11,485 nt of DNA from Candidatus Hestiella acidicharens (GTDB taxonomy: Archaea; Thermoproteota; Thermoprotei_A; Sulfolobales; Acidilobaceae): the NCBI GenBank assembly GCA_015523575.1, contig WAJZ01000115.1, positions 1 through 11,485 of the forward strand. The letters are read 5' to 3'. Shown here piece by piece: positions 1 through 6,441 of this stretch. The translations under genes and the position numbers were made by a program. The notes below the pieces were generated by a model. The model saw only the letters and a program-made list of their open reading frames with translations. It was not told where the DNA came from and made no database searches. Each line of letters begins with the position of its first letter. Within the stretch, counting starts at the first letter, position 1.

Positions 1-830
1 AAATGGGGAAAGAGGTTTGGGAAACCGACCTCGGGCAGCTGCTAATACAGCTTGAAGGGGGAAAGCCAATGCACGCCACAGCCCCAGTTATACACATGAC
101 CCTAGAGCAAATAATAAAGCTGGTAAGAAGCAAGCTTGGAATGGATATAAGAGAAGATGAACCCCCCCAAGATATTGCGGGAAGGCTTAGGGTATTCCTT
201 AGGGAAAAGTTTGTAAAATCTGAGGTCGGGATAAGTGGCGCAAATGCTGTCTCTGCAGACACAGGTTCCGTCTTTTTGATAGAGAACGAAGGAAACATCA
301 GGCTTGTTACCTCATTACCTCCCCTGCACATTATACTTGCAGGAATAGAGAAGATTGTGCCAACGATGATAGATGCATTAAAGCTTGTTATGGTCCAGTC
401 TTCATATGCCGGTCTCTTTCCACCCTCGTATATAAACGTGGTGTCTGGCCCAAGCGCAACAGGGGACATCGGTCACAAAAAAGTATATGGAGCCCATGGT
501 CCAAGGGAGGTTCACTTGGTCTTACTTAACAATGGGAGAAAGGAAGCAAATAAGAACGTTTTCCTAAGGGAAGAACTCAGGTGTATTAGATGTGGAAATT
601 GCCAGATATTCTGCCCAGTTTGGAACCACGTTGCCAACACTTGGGGAGGAAAGGTCTATGGAGGACCGATGGGTGTCATATGGACCGCTATTACTGAAGG
701 AATAGAAATAGGTAGCGAGATCTCGCAGCTCTGCCTAGGCTGCAAGAGGTGCGATTTGGCCTGTCCAGTAGAGATACCTTTGTCAAACATAATACATTAC
801 CTTAAGACACAATTCAAAAAAGGTACCTAA
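1..830 (+). CDS. LutB-like LUD-domain iron-sulfur protein, 5'-truncated
   Basis: This is the C-terminal part of a LutB/YkgF-type protein; the family takes part in oxidation of L-lactate to pyruvate together with LutA and LutC. The frame is open from the first base. The ATG at 3 is probably internal, because the text that follows (WETDLGQLLIQL, then HATAPVIHMT) matches the middle of the LUD domain, and LutB proteins normally have roughly 100 or more residues before this point. Numbered from that Met, the LUD part includes NEGN, the PPLHI segment and HGPREVHLVLLNNGR. Two 4Fe-4S motifs follow: C194, C197, C200, C204 and C244, C247, C250, C254, each ending in CP. The protein ends about 20 residues after the second motif, so the longer C-terminal extension of bacterial LutB appears to be missing. 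Partners lutA and lutC are not in the window. The family call is firm; the lactate substrate is inferred from the family. Confidence 0.85.
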   Translation, partial: MGKEVWETDLGQLLIQLEGGKPMHATAPVIHMTLEQIIKLVRSKLGMDIREDEPPQDIAGRLRVFLREKFVKSEVGISGANAVSADTGSVFLIENEGNIRLVTSLPPLHIILAGIEKIVPTMIDALKLVMVQSSYAGLFPPSYINVVSGPSATGDIGHKKVYGAHGPREVHLVLLNNGRKEANKNVFLREELRCIRCGNCQIFCPVWNHVANTWGGKVYGGPMGVIWTAITEGIEIGSEISQLCLGCKRCDLACPVEIPLSNIIHYLKTQFKKGT

Positions 831-853
831 GAAAGTAAATGAAGGGATTATCC

Positions 854-859
854 TTATAT
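854..859 (+). promoter_or_regulatory. Candidate TATA box before the structured element and GPN gene
   Basis: TTATAT lies centred about 27 nt upstream of base 884, the usual distance between an archaeal TATA box and its transcription start. It would start a transcript almost exactly at the first paired base of the structured element. A second A/T-rich stretch (TAAAAATATA, 874-883) is an alternative that would start transcription near 905 to 910, inside the element. Confidence 0.4.
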
Positions 860-883
860 CTTTCAGAAAGGGCTAAAAATATA

Positions 884-948
884 GGAGGCCAAACTGCCTG
901 CGTGAAGGTGCCCCGTGTTCCGGGGTCATGTGTGCGCAGGAGGCCTCC
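884..948 (+). ncRNA. Candidate GC-rich structured RNA or leader element, class unknown
   Basis: Three nested perfect stems are visible. GGAGGCC (884-890) pairs with GGCCTCC (942-948); CCTGCG (897-902) pairs with CGCAGG (935-940); CCCCG (911-915) pairs with CGGGG (921-925) around a 5-nt loop. Internal loops are AAACTG opposite a single A, and TGAAGGTG opposite TCATGTGTG. About 68 percent of bases 884-949 are G or C, clearly richer than the flanks; GC-rich islands of this kind mark structured RNAs in AT-rich hyperthermophiles. A TATA-like box sits 27 nt upstream. It is not a tRNA (no T-loop GTTC, too short), and I saw no C/D boxes, 3' ACA box or riboswitch consensus that I know. It could be an independent small RNA or the 5' leader of the GPN gene, whose ribosome site starts 9 nt beyond the outer stem. 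AGGAGG occurs at 883-888 and 938-943, both within the stems. Confidence 0.45.
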
Positions 949-956
949 CAGAAAAA

Positions 957-961
957 GGTGA
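957..961 (+). promoter_or_regulatory. Shine-Dalgarno site setting the GPN gene start
   Basis: GGTGA, part of the archaeal consensus GGAGGTGA, lies 5 nt before the ATG at 967. The in-frame upstream ATG at 928 has no such site and lies inside the structured element, so 967 is preferred. Confidence 0.65.
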
Positions 962-966
962 AGAGA

Positions 967-1746
967 ATGTTTATAGTATTAATAGGTACTGCAGGTTCTG
1001 GAAAAAGTACCCTAGCCTCATATTTAAAGGCAACAATCGAGGCCTCAGGAAACGTGGTGGCAAGCCTAAACTTCGATCCTGCAGCCGAGTCCCTACCTTA
1101 TGAGGCAGACATAGACATTAGAGACTATATCAAGGTTGAAGATTTCATGGCCAGAGGTTATGGACCAAATGGTTCAGTGATAGCAGCCGTTGACTCAATA
1201 ATAAACTATGCAAATAAAGTAAGGGAAGAAATCTACTCATATAGACCCGATTTCGTTATCATAGACACGCCCGGGCAACTTGAGCTATTTGCCTACAGAA
1301 TAGGTGGCCCGATAGTCCTAGAGTCAATAGTAGAAGATGAGAAGGCCGTCGTAGTTTTCCTCATGGATTCAATATTTTTTGACAACCCGGCCGACATGGT
1401 TTCCATACTTACCCTTGCGAGCTCCGTCAATACTAGGCTCAAAAGACCCCAGATAAATGTGATAAGCAAGTCCGATCTAATAATTAGGGAAGTACTTGAA
1501 AATGTTATACCAATGATACATGAGGAAGGTTACCTAGAATCCATGCTCAGAGAGAGTAACGATATAGACCCACAGGTTCTAGGCTTATCAATAAGCCTTG
1601 CTAAGGCCCTCTATGAATCAGGGTATTTCGGCGAGATAATTCCAGTTAGCATCTATGATGAAGTTACCATTAAGAACCTTTACGGTAAAATACAGGAAGT
1701 ACTGAGCCAAGGAGAAGACAAGAAAATCTATGACACCTATGCATAA
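967..1746 (+). CDS. GPN-loop GTPase (archaeal GPN family)
   Basis: This is a 259-residue GTPase of the GPN-loop family, represented in archaea by PAB0955 of Pyrococcus abyssi and in eukaryotes by Gpn1-3, which act in RNA polymerase II assembly; the archaeal role is not settled. Numbered from the ATG at 967, Walker A is GTAGSGKST (7-15), the diagnostic Gly-Pro-Asn insertion is 66-68 within RGYGPNGS, the G3 motif DTPGQ is 100-104, and the guanine-specificity motif is SKSD (167-170), the S-K-x-D form being a variant of N/T-K-x-D. PVSI near 226 fits the G5 position. The frame can be extended to an ATG at 928, adding MCAQEASQKKVKR, but 967 has the ribosome site and places Walker A 6 residues from the N terminus, as is normal. 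Cytoplasmic dimer expected. The GC-rich candidate RNA leader lies directly upstream. No clear terminator follows. Confidence 0.93.
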   Translation: MFIVLIGTAGSGKSTLASYLKATIEASGNVVASLNFDPAAESLPYEADIDIRDYIKVEDFMARGYGPNGSVIAAVDSIINYANKVREEIYSYRPDFVIIDTPGQLELFAYRIGGPIVLESIVEDEKAVVVFLMDSIFFDNPADMVSILTLASSVNTRLKRPQINVISKSDLIIREVLENVIPMIHEEGYLESMLRESNDIDPQVLGLSISLAKALYESGYFGEIIPVSIYDEVTIKNLYGKIQEVLSQGEDKKIYDTYA

Positions 1747-1820
1747 TTTACGCTAAAAAGCAGCTAAACCATTTCCTGTCCTAGGTCATTATAAGCCTCT
1801 CTAGGTTGTACCTCTATCTA

Positions 1821-2003
1821 TTATTCATTTTGACTACAAGCCGCGTGGAAGTCATGAATATTATTCGAGGTAAATAGAATAAGCCCCATATCTAGGAGAT
1901 ATTTCTTGGCTATGTTCATTGTCTCTATGAAGTCCCTGTCATAGGTAAACCTGCATCTAGGAGACCTCATCATTCTTGGCTTATATCCATTTTCTCTTAG
2001 CAT
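1821..2003 (-). CDS. Doubtful small ORF, 60 residues, unknown
   Basis: A leftward frame with an ATG at 2003 encodes 60 residues, mixed basic and hydrophobic, with no family that I recognise. The central part (RSPRCRFTYDRDF, then a hydrophobic LLDMGLILFTS stretch) looks protein-like, but there is no Shine-Dalgarno site and an in-frame stop lies three codons upstream. The 7-bp hairpin at 2008-2025 occupies the place where a ribosome site would be. It could be a real small gene, a remnant of a longer gene, or chance. Confidence 0.2.
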   Translation of the reverse strand: MLRENGYKPRMMRSPRCRFTYDRDFIETMNIAKKYLLDMGLILFTSNNIHDFHAACSQNE

Positions 2004-2057
2004 TGCTAGTCATCAGAAGATGACTGCCTCTTTCTATCATACCAAGAAAAATTAAGG

Positions 2058-2066
2058 TTAATAATA
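2058..2066 (+). promoter_or_regulatory. Candidate TATA box for queC
   Basis: TTAATAATA preceded by an A-rich stretch (2047-2055). The expected start near 2088 gives a leader of about 20 nt that contains the GAGGGGTG ribosome site. Confidence 0.4.
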
Positions 2067-2107
2067 GCCCTTAGATCCGTTAACAAATGAAAAGAGGGGT
2101 GTAGGGT

Positions 2108-2950
2108 TTGGGTAGCTTTGGATTAACACCTATTGTAGTCAAGCCGTGCAGGGTTGTCTCTATAATGAGCGGCGGACCTGATTCAACGTGCTACACCAAC
2201 TTGTGGCTCTCAAGAGGATGCGATGTTCATGTGCTAACGTTCATTTATGGTCAAAAGGGACGAAAGGAGGTAGAGGTGTCAAAGAAAGTCGTGCAGAAGT
2301 TAACAGAGCTCTCCAAGGAAAACAAAGGATACGGTAGGATAGTTGAACACAAAATAATCGACATGTCGTTTATGGGCCAGTTATGGAAGAATACGCAACT
2401 TACCGATGAAAACATAAACGTAGAAGGAAGATATTCCCCGAGCGTTGTCGTACCAATCAGGAATGTTGTGATGCTTTCCATATCTGTAGCCTACGCATAC
2501 AGCCTCTTGCAACTATACAACAACAAAACCTACGTCATTTATGGTTCACACTATGACGACATAGTGCCTAGGGAAGATACTAAGGAACCTTTATATCCGG
2601 ACTGTAGCCCCGAGTGTATAGAATCGTTACAGAGTGCCTTTAGGATATGTCAATTCAGGAATCAAAGAAGCATAGAAATTTGGTCACCCAGCAAAGAAGG
2701 GATGAGGAAAAGCGAATTGATAAAAAGTTGCTACGAAAAAGTCAAGGATATCATCTATGAGACATGGAGCTGCTATCTAAGCCTTGATTATCATTGTGGG
2801 AGGTGTGAATCGTGCAATAATAGGCACAGGGCCTTTGAAGAAGCAGGGGTTTTGGACTGTACAAAATACTTAAATCCACCGGGCAACCCTAAAGATTTTA
2901 AGAAGGTTAATGGATACTACATAGATAAAAGGTGCGAAAATGGAGCATAA
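2108..2950 (+). CDS. queC: 7-cyano-7-deazaguanine (preQ0) synthase, QueC
   Basis: QueC converts 7-carboxy-7-deazaguanine to preQ0 using ATP and ammonia; in archaea preQ0 feeds archaeosine at tRNA position 15. The 280-residue protein shows the PP-loop SGGPDST (21-27), [36 protein letters not shown] and the zinc-binding cysteines C222, C230, C233 and C236 in TWSCY...HCGRCESC, followed by [12 protein letters not shown]. It is longer than bacterial QueC (about 220-230) because of insertions and a C-terminal tail. The PP-loop has Pro where bacterial enzymes usually have Gln or Met, and YGQ is followed by KG rather than RH, both mild departures. There is no fused glutamine amidotransferase domain, unlike the crenarchaeal GAT-QueC proteins. 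The start is a TTG at 2108, chosen because GAGGGGTG lies 6 nt upstream and because the ATG at 2165 would delete the first beta strand of the PP-loop. The gene converges on the transporter operon. Confidence 0.93.
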   Translation: MGSFGLTPIVVKPCRVVSIMSGGPDSTCYTNLWLSRGCDVHVLTFIYGQKGRKEVEVSKKVVQKLTELSKENKGYGRIVEHKIIDMSFMGQLWKNTQLTDENINVEGRYSPSVVVPIRNVVMLSISVAYAYSLLQLYNNKTYVIYGSHYDDIVPREDTKEPLYPDCSPECIESLQSAFRICQFRNQRSIEIWSPSKEGMRKSELIKSCYEKVKDIIYETWSCYLSLDYHCGRCESCNNRHRAFEEAGVLDCTKYLNPPGNPKDFKKVNGYYIDKRCENGA

Positions 2951-2954
2951 AAAA
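2949..2954 (-). terminator. T6 tract ending the leftward transporter operon
   Basis: On the minus strand TTTTTT occurs 28 nt after the stop of the last operon gene, in the short convergent gap with queC. Archaeal termination needs mainly a T-run and no hairpin, so this is a reasonable end point. It overlaps the queC stop codon. Confidence 0.4.
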
Positions 2955-2981
2955 GCGACCTCAGTTCATAAGTTTAAAGGA

Positions 2982-3167
2982 TCACCTTGAAACTCCAGAC
3001 AGGAGCTGTAGCAGCCCCCTTATTCCTATCATAGCACCCGCTAAGCTTAATGACAAACCAATTATCAATAACCACAAATTCGAGAACTTAACCCCTAAAT
3101 AAGCAAATACCAGAGACAAAACAAGTAATGATATACCTATTATTATTTCCGTGAAATGCTTCTTCAT
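2982..3167 (-). CDS. Small two-helix membrane protein, unknown
   Basis: This is a 61-residue protein with a basic start (MKKHF), a hydrophobic segment at about 8-27 and a second at about 31-52 with small residues (GLSLSLAGAMIG) suited to helix packing, and a short tail ending GVSR. I recognise no family. The ATG lies 9 nt after the stop codon of the upstream ATPase gene, on the same strand, so it is probably the last gene of the transporter operon. The upstream sequence (AGGCTCAGAAAATG) holds only a weak ribosome site. Position and topology suggest a small membrane partner of the importer, but this rests only on adjacency. Absence of repeats, even hydrophobicity and conventional operon spacing make it more likely real than chance. 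Confidence 0.6.
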   Translation of the reverse strand: MKKHFTEIIIGISLLVLSLVFAYLGVKFSNLWLLIIGLSLSLAGAMIGIRGLLQLLSGVSR

Positions 3168-3176
3168 TTTCTGAGC

Positions 3177-4166
3177 CTAATATAAATAACAAGCAACTTC
3201 ATGGTCAGGAGCCACCTTCTTGAGCTTTGGCATTTCCTGTAGACACCTCTCGCTAGCATAGGGGCACCTATGATAAAATGGGCAACCCTTCGATTCGATT
3301 TGAGCTGCTTCAGCTTCCTTCACGTCAATCCTCTTTATCACATCTTTCGTTTCTGGGCTTATCTTCGGATATGCCTGTATCAATGCCTTAGTGTATGGAT
3401 GGAGCGGATCCTTAAGCACCGCATTTATGCTTCCAGCCTCAACTATCTTTCCTCTATACATGACCAACATCCTCTCAGCTACAAGCTTTGCAATAGGAAG
3501 CTCGTGGGTTATAAATAGCATAGAAATGCCGGTCTTCCTGTTTATATCTTTAAATAGCTCAACTATTTCTCCCTTTAAAGACGCGTCTAGCATCGTCACG
3601 ACTTCATCCGCCACCAAGAACTTTGGGTCAAGGGAGATTGCCCTCGCTATACTTAACCTCTGCCTCTGCCCACCGGAGAGCTGGAAAACGTAATTCGGTA
3701 GTATATCGAGCGGGAGTCCCACCATAGTTAAAGAATCTTCTATTTTGCTTTGTATTTCCTTTTTGCTAAAGCCAGCGTATTTCAAGGGCATGCTTAAGGC
3801 ATCGTAAACCTTCATGTATGGATCTATAGAGGAATAAGGGTCTTGGTAGATCATTTGTAGCTCCCTCCTTATATACTTAGGCACCTTTGACTTGGTGTCA
3901 ATAATTATTGGTGAGCCATCCCTGTTATATATGACTTGGCCAGAGGTAATTTTCTGTAATCCTATCATAGTCCTTCCCAAAGTAGTCTTACCAGAACCGC
4001 TCTCGCCTACTAGCGCTAACACTTCCCCTTTCTTTATCTTAACATCTACACCATCTACAGCCCTTGTTACCTGTTTCTTGGAAAGAAAACCTCCCTTTAC
4101 AAAGTATACCTTTAGGTTCCTCGTTTCCATTATAACGTTGGGGTCAATATAACCAACATGCGACAT
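3177..4166 (-). CDS. Peptide-type ABC importer ATPase, second subunit (DppF/OppF)
   Basis: One of two cytoplasmic ATPases powering the importer. Numbered from the ATG at 4166 (329 residues): Walker A GESGSGKTT 54-62, Q-loop YQDP 107-110, signature LSGGQRQR 163-170, Walker B with catalytic Asp-Glu at 187-188, D-loop LD 193-194, switch His221. Walker B reads ADEVVTMLDAS, with Val where Pro usually follows Glu; catalytic residues are intact. The C-terminal oligopeptide-transporter region has C295, C301, C308 and C326 (spacing 5, 6, 17), the motif reported to hold an iron-sulfur cluster in some bacterial Dpp/Opp ATPases. The frame can begin at a GTG at 4175, but that GTG is part of the site GGTGAT (4171-4176), which sits 4 nt before the ATG at 4166, so ATG is preferred. 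The gene overlaps the upstream ATPase gene by 23 nt, indicating translational coupling. The substrate is probably oligopeptides, but other SBP_bac_5 ligands are possible. Confidence 0.93.
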   Translation of the reverse strand: MSHVGYIDPNVIMETRNLKVYFVKGGFLSKKQVTRAVDGVDVKIKKGEVLALVGESGSGKTTLGRTMIGLQKITSGQVIYNRDGSPIIIDTKSKVPKYIRRELQMIYQDPYSSIDPYMKVYDALSMPLKYAGFSKKEIQSKIEDSLTMVGLPLDILPNYVFQLSGGQRQRLSIARAISLDPKFLVADEVVTMLDASLKGEIVELFKDINRKTGISMLFITHELPIAKLVAERMLVMYRGKIVEAGSINAVLKDPLHPYTKALIQAYPKISPETKDVIKRIDVKEAEAAQIESKGCPFYHRCPYASERCLQEMPKLKKVAPDHEVACYLY

Positions 4167-5088
4167 TCCTATCACCTTCTATCTTCTTAAGCTCAGGCTC
4201 CTTTCTTTTACATATGTCCATAGCGTAAGGACATCTATCACTAAACCTACAACCACTTGGAAGGTTTGCTAGGTCTGGCATAAAGCCCGGTATGCCCTTT
4301 ATATAGTCCTTGTTGATGTCTGCTATTGCCTCCATGAGGAGCTGAGTATATGGATGCTTTGGATTCTTATATATATCAAGGGAATTACCACTCTCCATTA
4401 TACCGCCAGCATACATTATATATAGTCTGTCAGAAATTTCTGAAAGCAAGGCCATGTCATGTGTTATGAATATTATCGAGAGGCCTAAGTCTTTCTTCAA
4501 TATCTTTAAAAGGTTTATGATCTTTGCCTGTGTAATTACATCTAATGCTGTTGTGGGTTCGTCACATATCAGTATCTCGGGGTTTAAGGCCAATGCCATC
4601 GCAATAAATGCCCTCTGCTTCATCCCACCAGAGAGCTCATGAGGATATCTGTCTGCAACTGATGGATCCAGCTCTACCATCTTTAAAAGCTCCTTCACCC
4701 TCTCCTTAAAGTCTCCCTTGTATCCATGAACCTCTAGCACCTCTTCTATCTGCTCCCCTATCTTAAATACAGGGGTGAAACCGTTTAACGAGCCTTGGAA
4801 TATCATTGCTATTTTCTTCCACCTTATTTTGCTATTGAACTCACTTTCACTATACCTTAATATGTCATCTCCATGATAGAAAATTTTTCCACCGACGATC
4901 TTACCTGGTGGCGCTATAAGCCTCATTATTCCTAGCGCCAAGGTACTTTTACCGGAACCGCTCTCTCCCGCCACTCCAACAACTTCCTTTTTGTTTAGCT
5001 CAAGGCTAACCCTATCAACAGCCTTCCTTACCCCCTTCGGGGTGTAGAAGTGTATCGAGAGGTTTTCTATTGAGAGTATTGGCGACAT
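4144..5088 (-). CDS. Peptide-type ABC importer ATPase, first subunit (DppD/OppD)
   Basis: This is the partner ATPase of the downstream subunit. Numbered from the ATG at 5088 (314 residues): Walker A GESGSGKST 41-49, Q-loop around FQGSLNGFTP (Gln98), signature LSGGMKQR 152-159, Walker B ILICDEP with Asp176 and Glu177, ALD 181-183, switch His210. After the nucleotide domain come the HPYTQLL motif and PSGCRFSDRCP, both typical of Opp/Dpp ATPases. C280, C286, C293 and C311 repeat exactly the cysteine spacing of the other ATPase. A TTG at 5103 is in frame but belongs to the strong site GGAGGT (5096-5101), which lies 7 nt before the ATG at 5088; that ATG is therefore the start. It follows the permease C stop after a single nucleotide. 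The signature Met in LSGGMKQR and SLN in the Q-loop are usual for the D-type subunit. Confidence 0.94.
   Translation of the reverse strand: MSPILSIENLSIHFYTPKGVRKAVDRVSLELNKKEVVGVAGESGSGKSTLALGIMRLIAPPGKIVGGKIFYHGDDILRYSESEFNSKIRWKKIAMIFQGSLNGFTPVFKIGEQIEEVLEVHGYKGDFKERVKELLKMVELDPSVADRYPHELSGGMKQRAFIAMALALNPEILICDEPTTALDVITQAKIINLLKILKKDLGLSIIFITHDMALLSEISDRLYIMYAGGIMESGNSLDIYKNPKHPYTQLLMEAIADINKDYIKGIPGFMPDLANLPSGCRFSDRCPYAMDICKRKEPELKKIEGDRNVACWLY
4171..4176 (-). promoter_or_regulatory. Shine-Dalgarno site for the DppF-type ATPase
   Basis: GGTGAT on the minus strand lies 4 nt before the ATG at 4166, inside the coding sequence of the upstream ATPase. It includes the alternative GTG, which argues against that codon as the start. 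Confidence 0.6.
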
Positions 5089-5089
5089 G

Positions 5090-6439
5090 CTACCTACCTC
5101 CAAATATACCCCTTTCTATTGAAAACCCTATAATCACGAAAGGTATCGAAACAAGTATTATCATAAGCCCTGGGAACAAGATCCACCACCACCAGCCGTT
5201 AACTGCTGCAAAGTTCTGCTCAGCTCCATTAAGTATGGCTCCCCATGTTATTAATCCAGGCGGTGCTAATCCGAGAAACGCAAGCGTCTCTACAAGTATT
5301 ATCCCTGCGGGTACGCCCAAAGCCGTATAGGCTATGGCAAAGGGAGTCAACCTAGGCATGAAATGTGTGAAGAACGTCCTATAAGAAGGTATGCCCAAAA
5401 CTTTGTCTGCCTCTACATACACTTCCTTCCTTATTGATTGTGCTGAGCTCCTTGCTATTATTGCATAAAATGACCACACTAAGAAAGATATGAAGAGGGC
5501 TTCCATGAGCAAAGTAGGTCTCATTACGTATGACATCACAACTAGGAAGGGAAGTATTGGGAGGGAAAGCATTACAAGTGTTACCCAATTTATCGCTGAA
5601 TCCGTCTTCCCTCCAAGATAGCCCGATATTCCACCTATTATAACGCCTCCTATGACAGAGATGATAGAGGTTAGGAAACCTATTTCTAAGGCATTAGGTA
5701 GTCCTAAAAGGATGCCGATGTCAAGCGGCCTACCATATATGTCAGTTCCGAATATTCCGTAAGCATTTCCCTCTAGGTAAAGCTTGTTAGCAACAACCTT
5801 TGTGTGTGGAGGGACGACTAGCGTTATCTTAGCTTCGTAAGTACCCTTTTCCACGGTCCCATTCAGAAGGCCCTTACCTTCGTAACCGAAGAGGGCCTTG
5901 GAAAGCGTTGAAGCGACTACCCTTGGGGGTACATAGCCTATTTGGCTACTTATATAAGAATCCAGCGATGAGGTATAGGAAAGTAGATCCGTAGCTTTAC
6001 TTGGTGAGGATTGGCTAAGGGTTACCTGCGCCCCATCAGGCTTTTTCCAGACTATATTTATTGTTTCTATGGGACTTGAAGTATCTACATAAAAGACTAC
6101 ATCTGAGGGCGCGCTGCCCTTGTTCCACTTAAACTTGTAGTCTACCTGCACGACTTCATAGCTACTCGACGAATACAGCGTCTTTGGTTGCGATATAAAC
6201 GTCTTTGTCGAGAAAATCTTGTTTGGATTGAAATATATCATCCATGCGGGCATTGCAACCTTTGGGTATGTTCTCCAATAGTTTGCGTTGTTCCATTCCG
6301 AAGCAACGTTTTTGTACGCAGCCATACCATAAATTGACAACGCTATGAATAGTATTATCATAGCAACTCCTATTATACCAGATTTGTTCTTCAATATAGT
6401 GTTCAAATAAAGCTTAATTCCAGTTTCCGCGCTAGACAT
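5090..6439 (-). CDS. Peptide-type ABC importer permease C (DppC/OppC) with large outer loop
   Basis: This is one of the two channel subunits. The 449-residue protein has a first membrane helix at about 21-42, then some 190 residues predicted outside the cell, then the family core from GTDIYGRPL (231 on) with about five helices. The cytoplasmic EAA loop that docks on the ATPase is EADKVLGIPSYRTFFTHFMPRLTP (343-366), followed by the conserved LAFLGLAPP and W...P...ISIPF regions. Bacterial DppC/OppC proteins have about 300 residues with a far shorter loop; the inserted part here is rich in Ser, Thr, Tyr and Val, reads like beta strands, and has no cysteine. The ATG at 6439 has GGTGA 6 nt upstream and comes 2 nt after the permease B stop. 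The inserted domain probably faces the binding protein, which is an inference. Membrane location and family are secure. Confidence 0.93.
   Translation of the reverse strand: MSSAETGIKLYLNTILKNKSGIIGVAMIILFIALSIYGMAAYKNVASEWNNANYWRTYPKVAMPAWMIYFNPNKIFSTKTFISQPKTLYSSSSYEVVQVDYKFKWNKGSAPSDVVFYVDTSSPIETINIVWKKPDGAQVTLSQSSPSKATDLLSYTSSLDSYISSQIGYVPPRVVASTLSKALFGYEGKGLLNGTVEKGTYEAKITLVVPPHTKVVANKLYLEGNAYGIFGTDIYGRPLDIGILLGLPNALEIGFLTSIISVIGGVIIGGISGYLGGKTDSAINWVTLVMLSLPILPFLVVMSYVMRPTLLMEALFISFLVWSFYAIIARSSAQSIRKEVYVEADKVLGIPSYRTFFTHFMPRLTPFAIAYTALGVPAGIILVETLAFLGLAPPGLITWGAILNGAEQNFAAVNGWWWWILFPGLMIILVSIPFVIIGFSIERGIFGGR
5096..5101 (-). promoter_or_regulatory. Shine-Dalgarno site for the DppD-type ATPase
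   Basis: GGAGGT lies 7 nt before the ATG at 5088 and overlaps the last codons of permease C. It decides against the in-frame TTG at 5103. Confidence 0.7.
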
Positions 6440-6441
6440 CG

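Larger units (their letters stand above)
1747..2107. other. Gap between the GPN gene and queC, no convincing gene
   Basis: These 361 bases hold no recognised RNA gene or mobile element. They contain a doubtful 60-codon leftward reading frame (1821-2003), a perfect 7-bp hairpin with a 4-nt loop (AGTCATC at 2008-2014 and GATGACT at 2019-2025), and the queC promoter region near 2058-2066. No strong T-run follows the GPN stop codon. Confidence 0.6.

Noticed and set aside
884..949. tRNA gene suggested by a 7-bp terminal stem followed by C and A
   Set aside because: The interior has only 51 nt, no T-loop GTTC motif, no D-arm pattern and no anticodon arm in the right place.
928..966. 13-residue N-terminal extension of the GPN GTPase from the ATG at 928
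   Set aside because: No ribosome site precedes 928, the codons lie in the GC-rich stem element, and the ATG at 967 has GGTGA 5 nt upstream and gives the normal N terminus.
1967..1973. ATGATGA on the minus strand as a C box of a C/D guide RNA
   Set aside because: No CTGA D box follows within a normal distance and no terminal stem is present.
2251..2481. Leftward ORF inside queC
   Set aside because: It is wholly antisense to a strongly supported gene and has no recognisable protein features.
3270..4152. Several plus-strand ORFs opposite the DppF-type ATPase gene
   Set aside because: They are antisense readings of conserved ATPase motifs, and the minus-strand gene explains the region fully.
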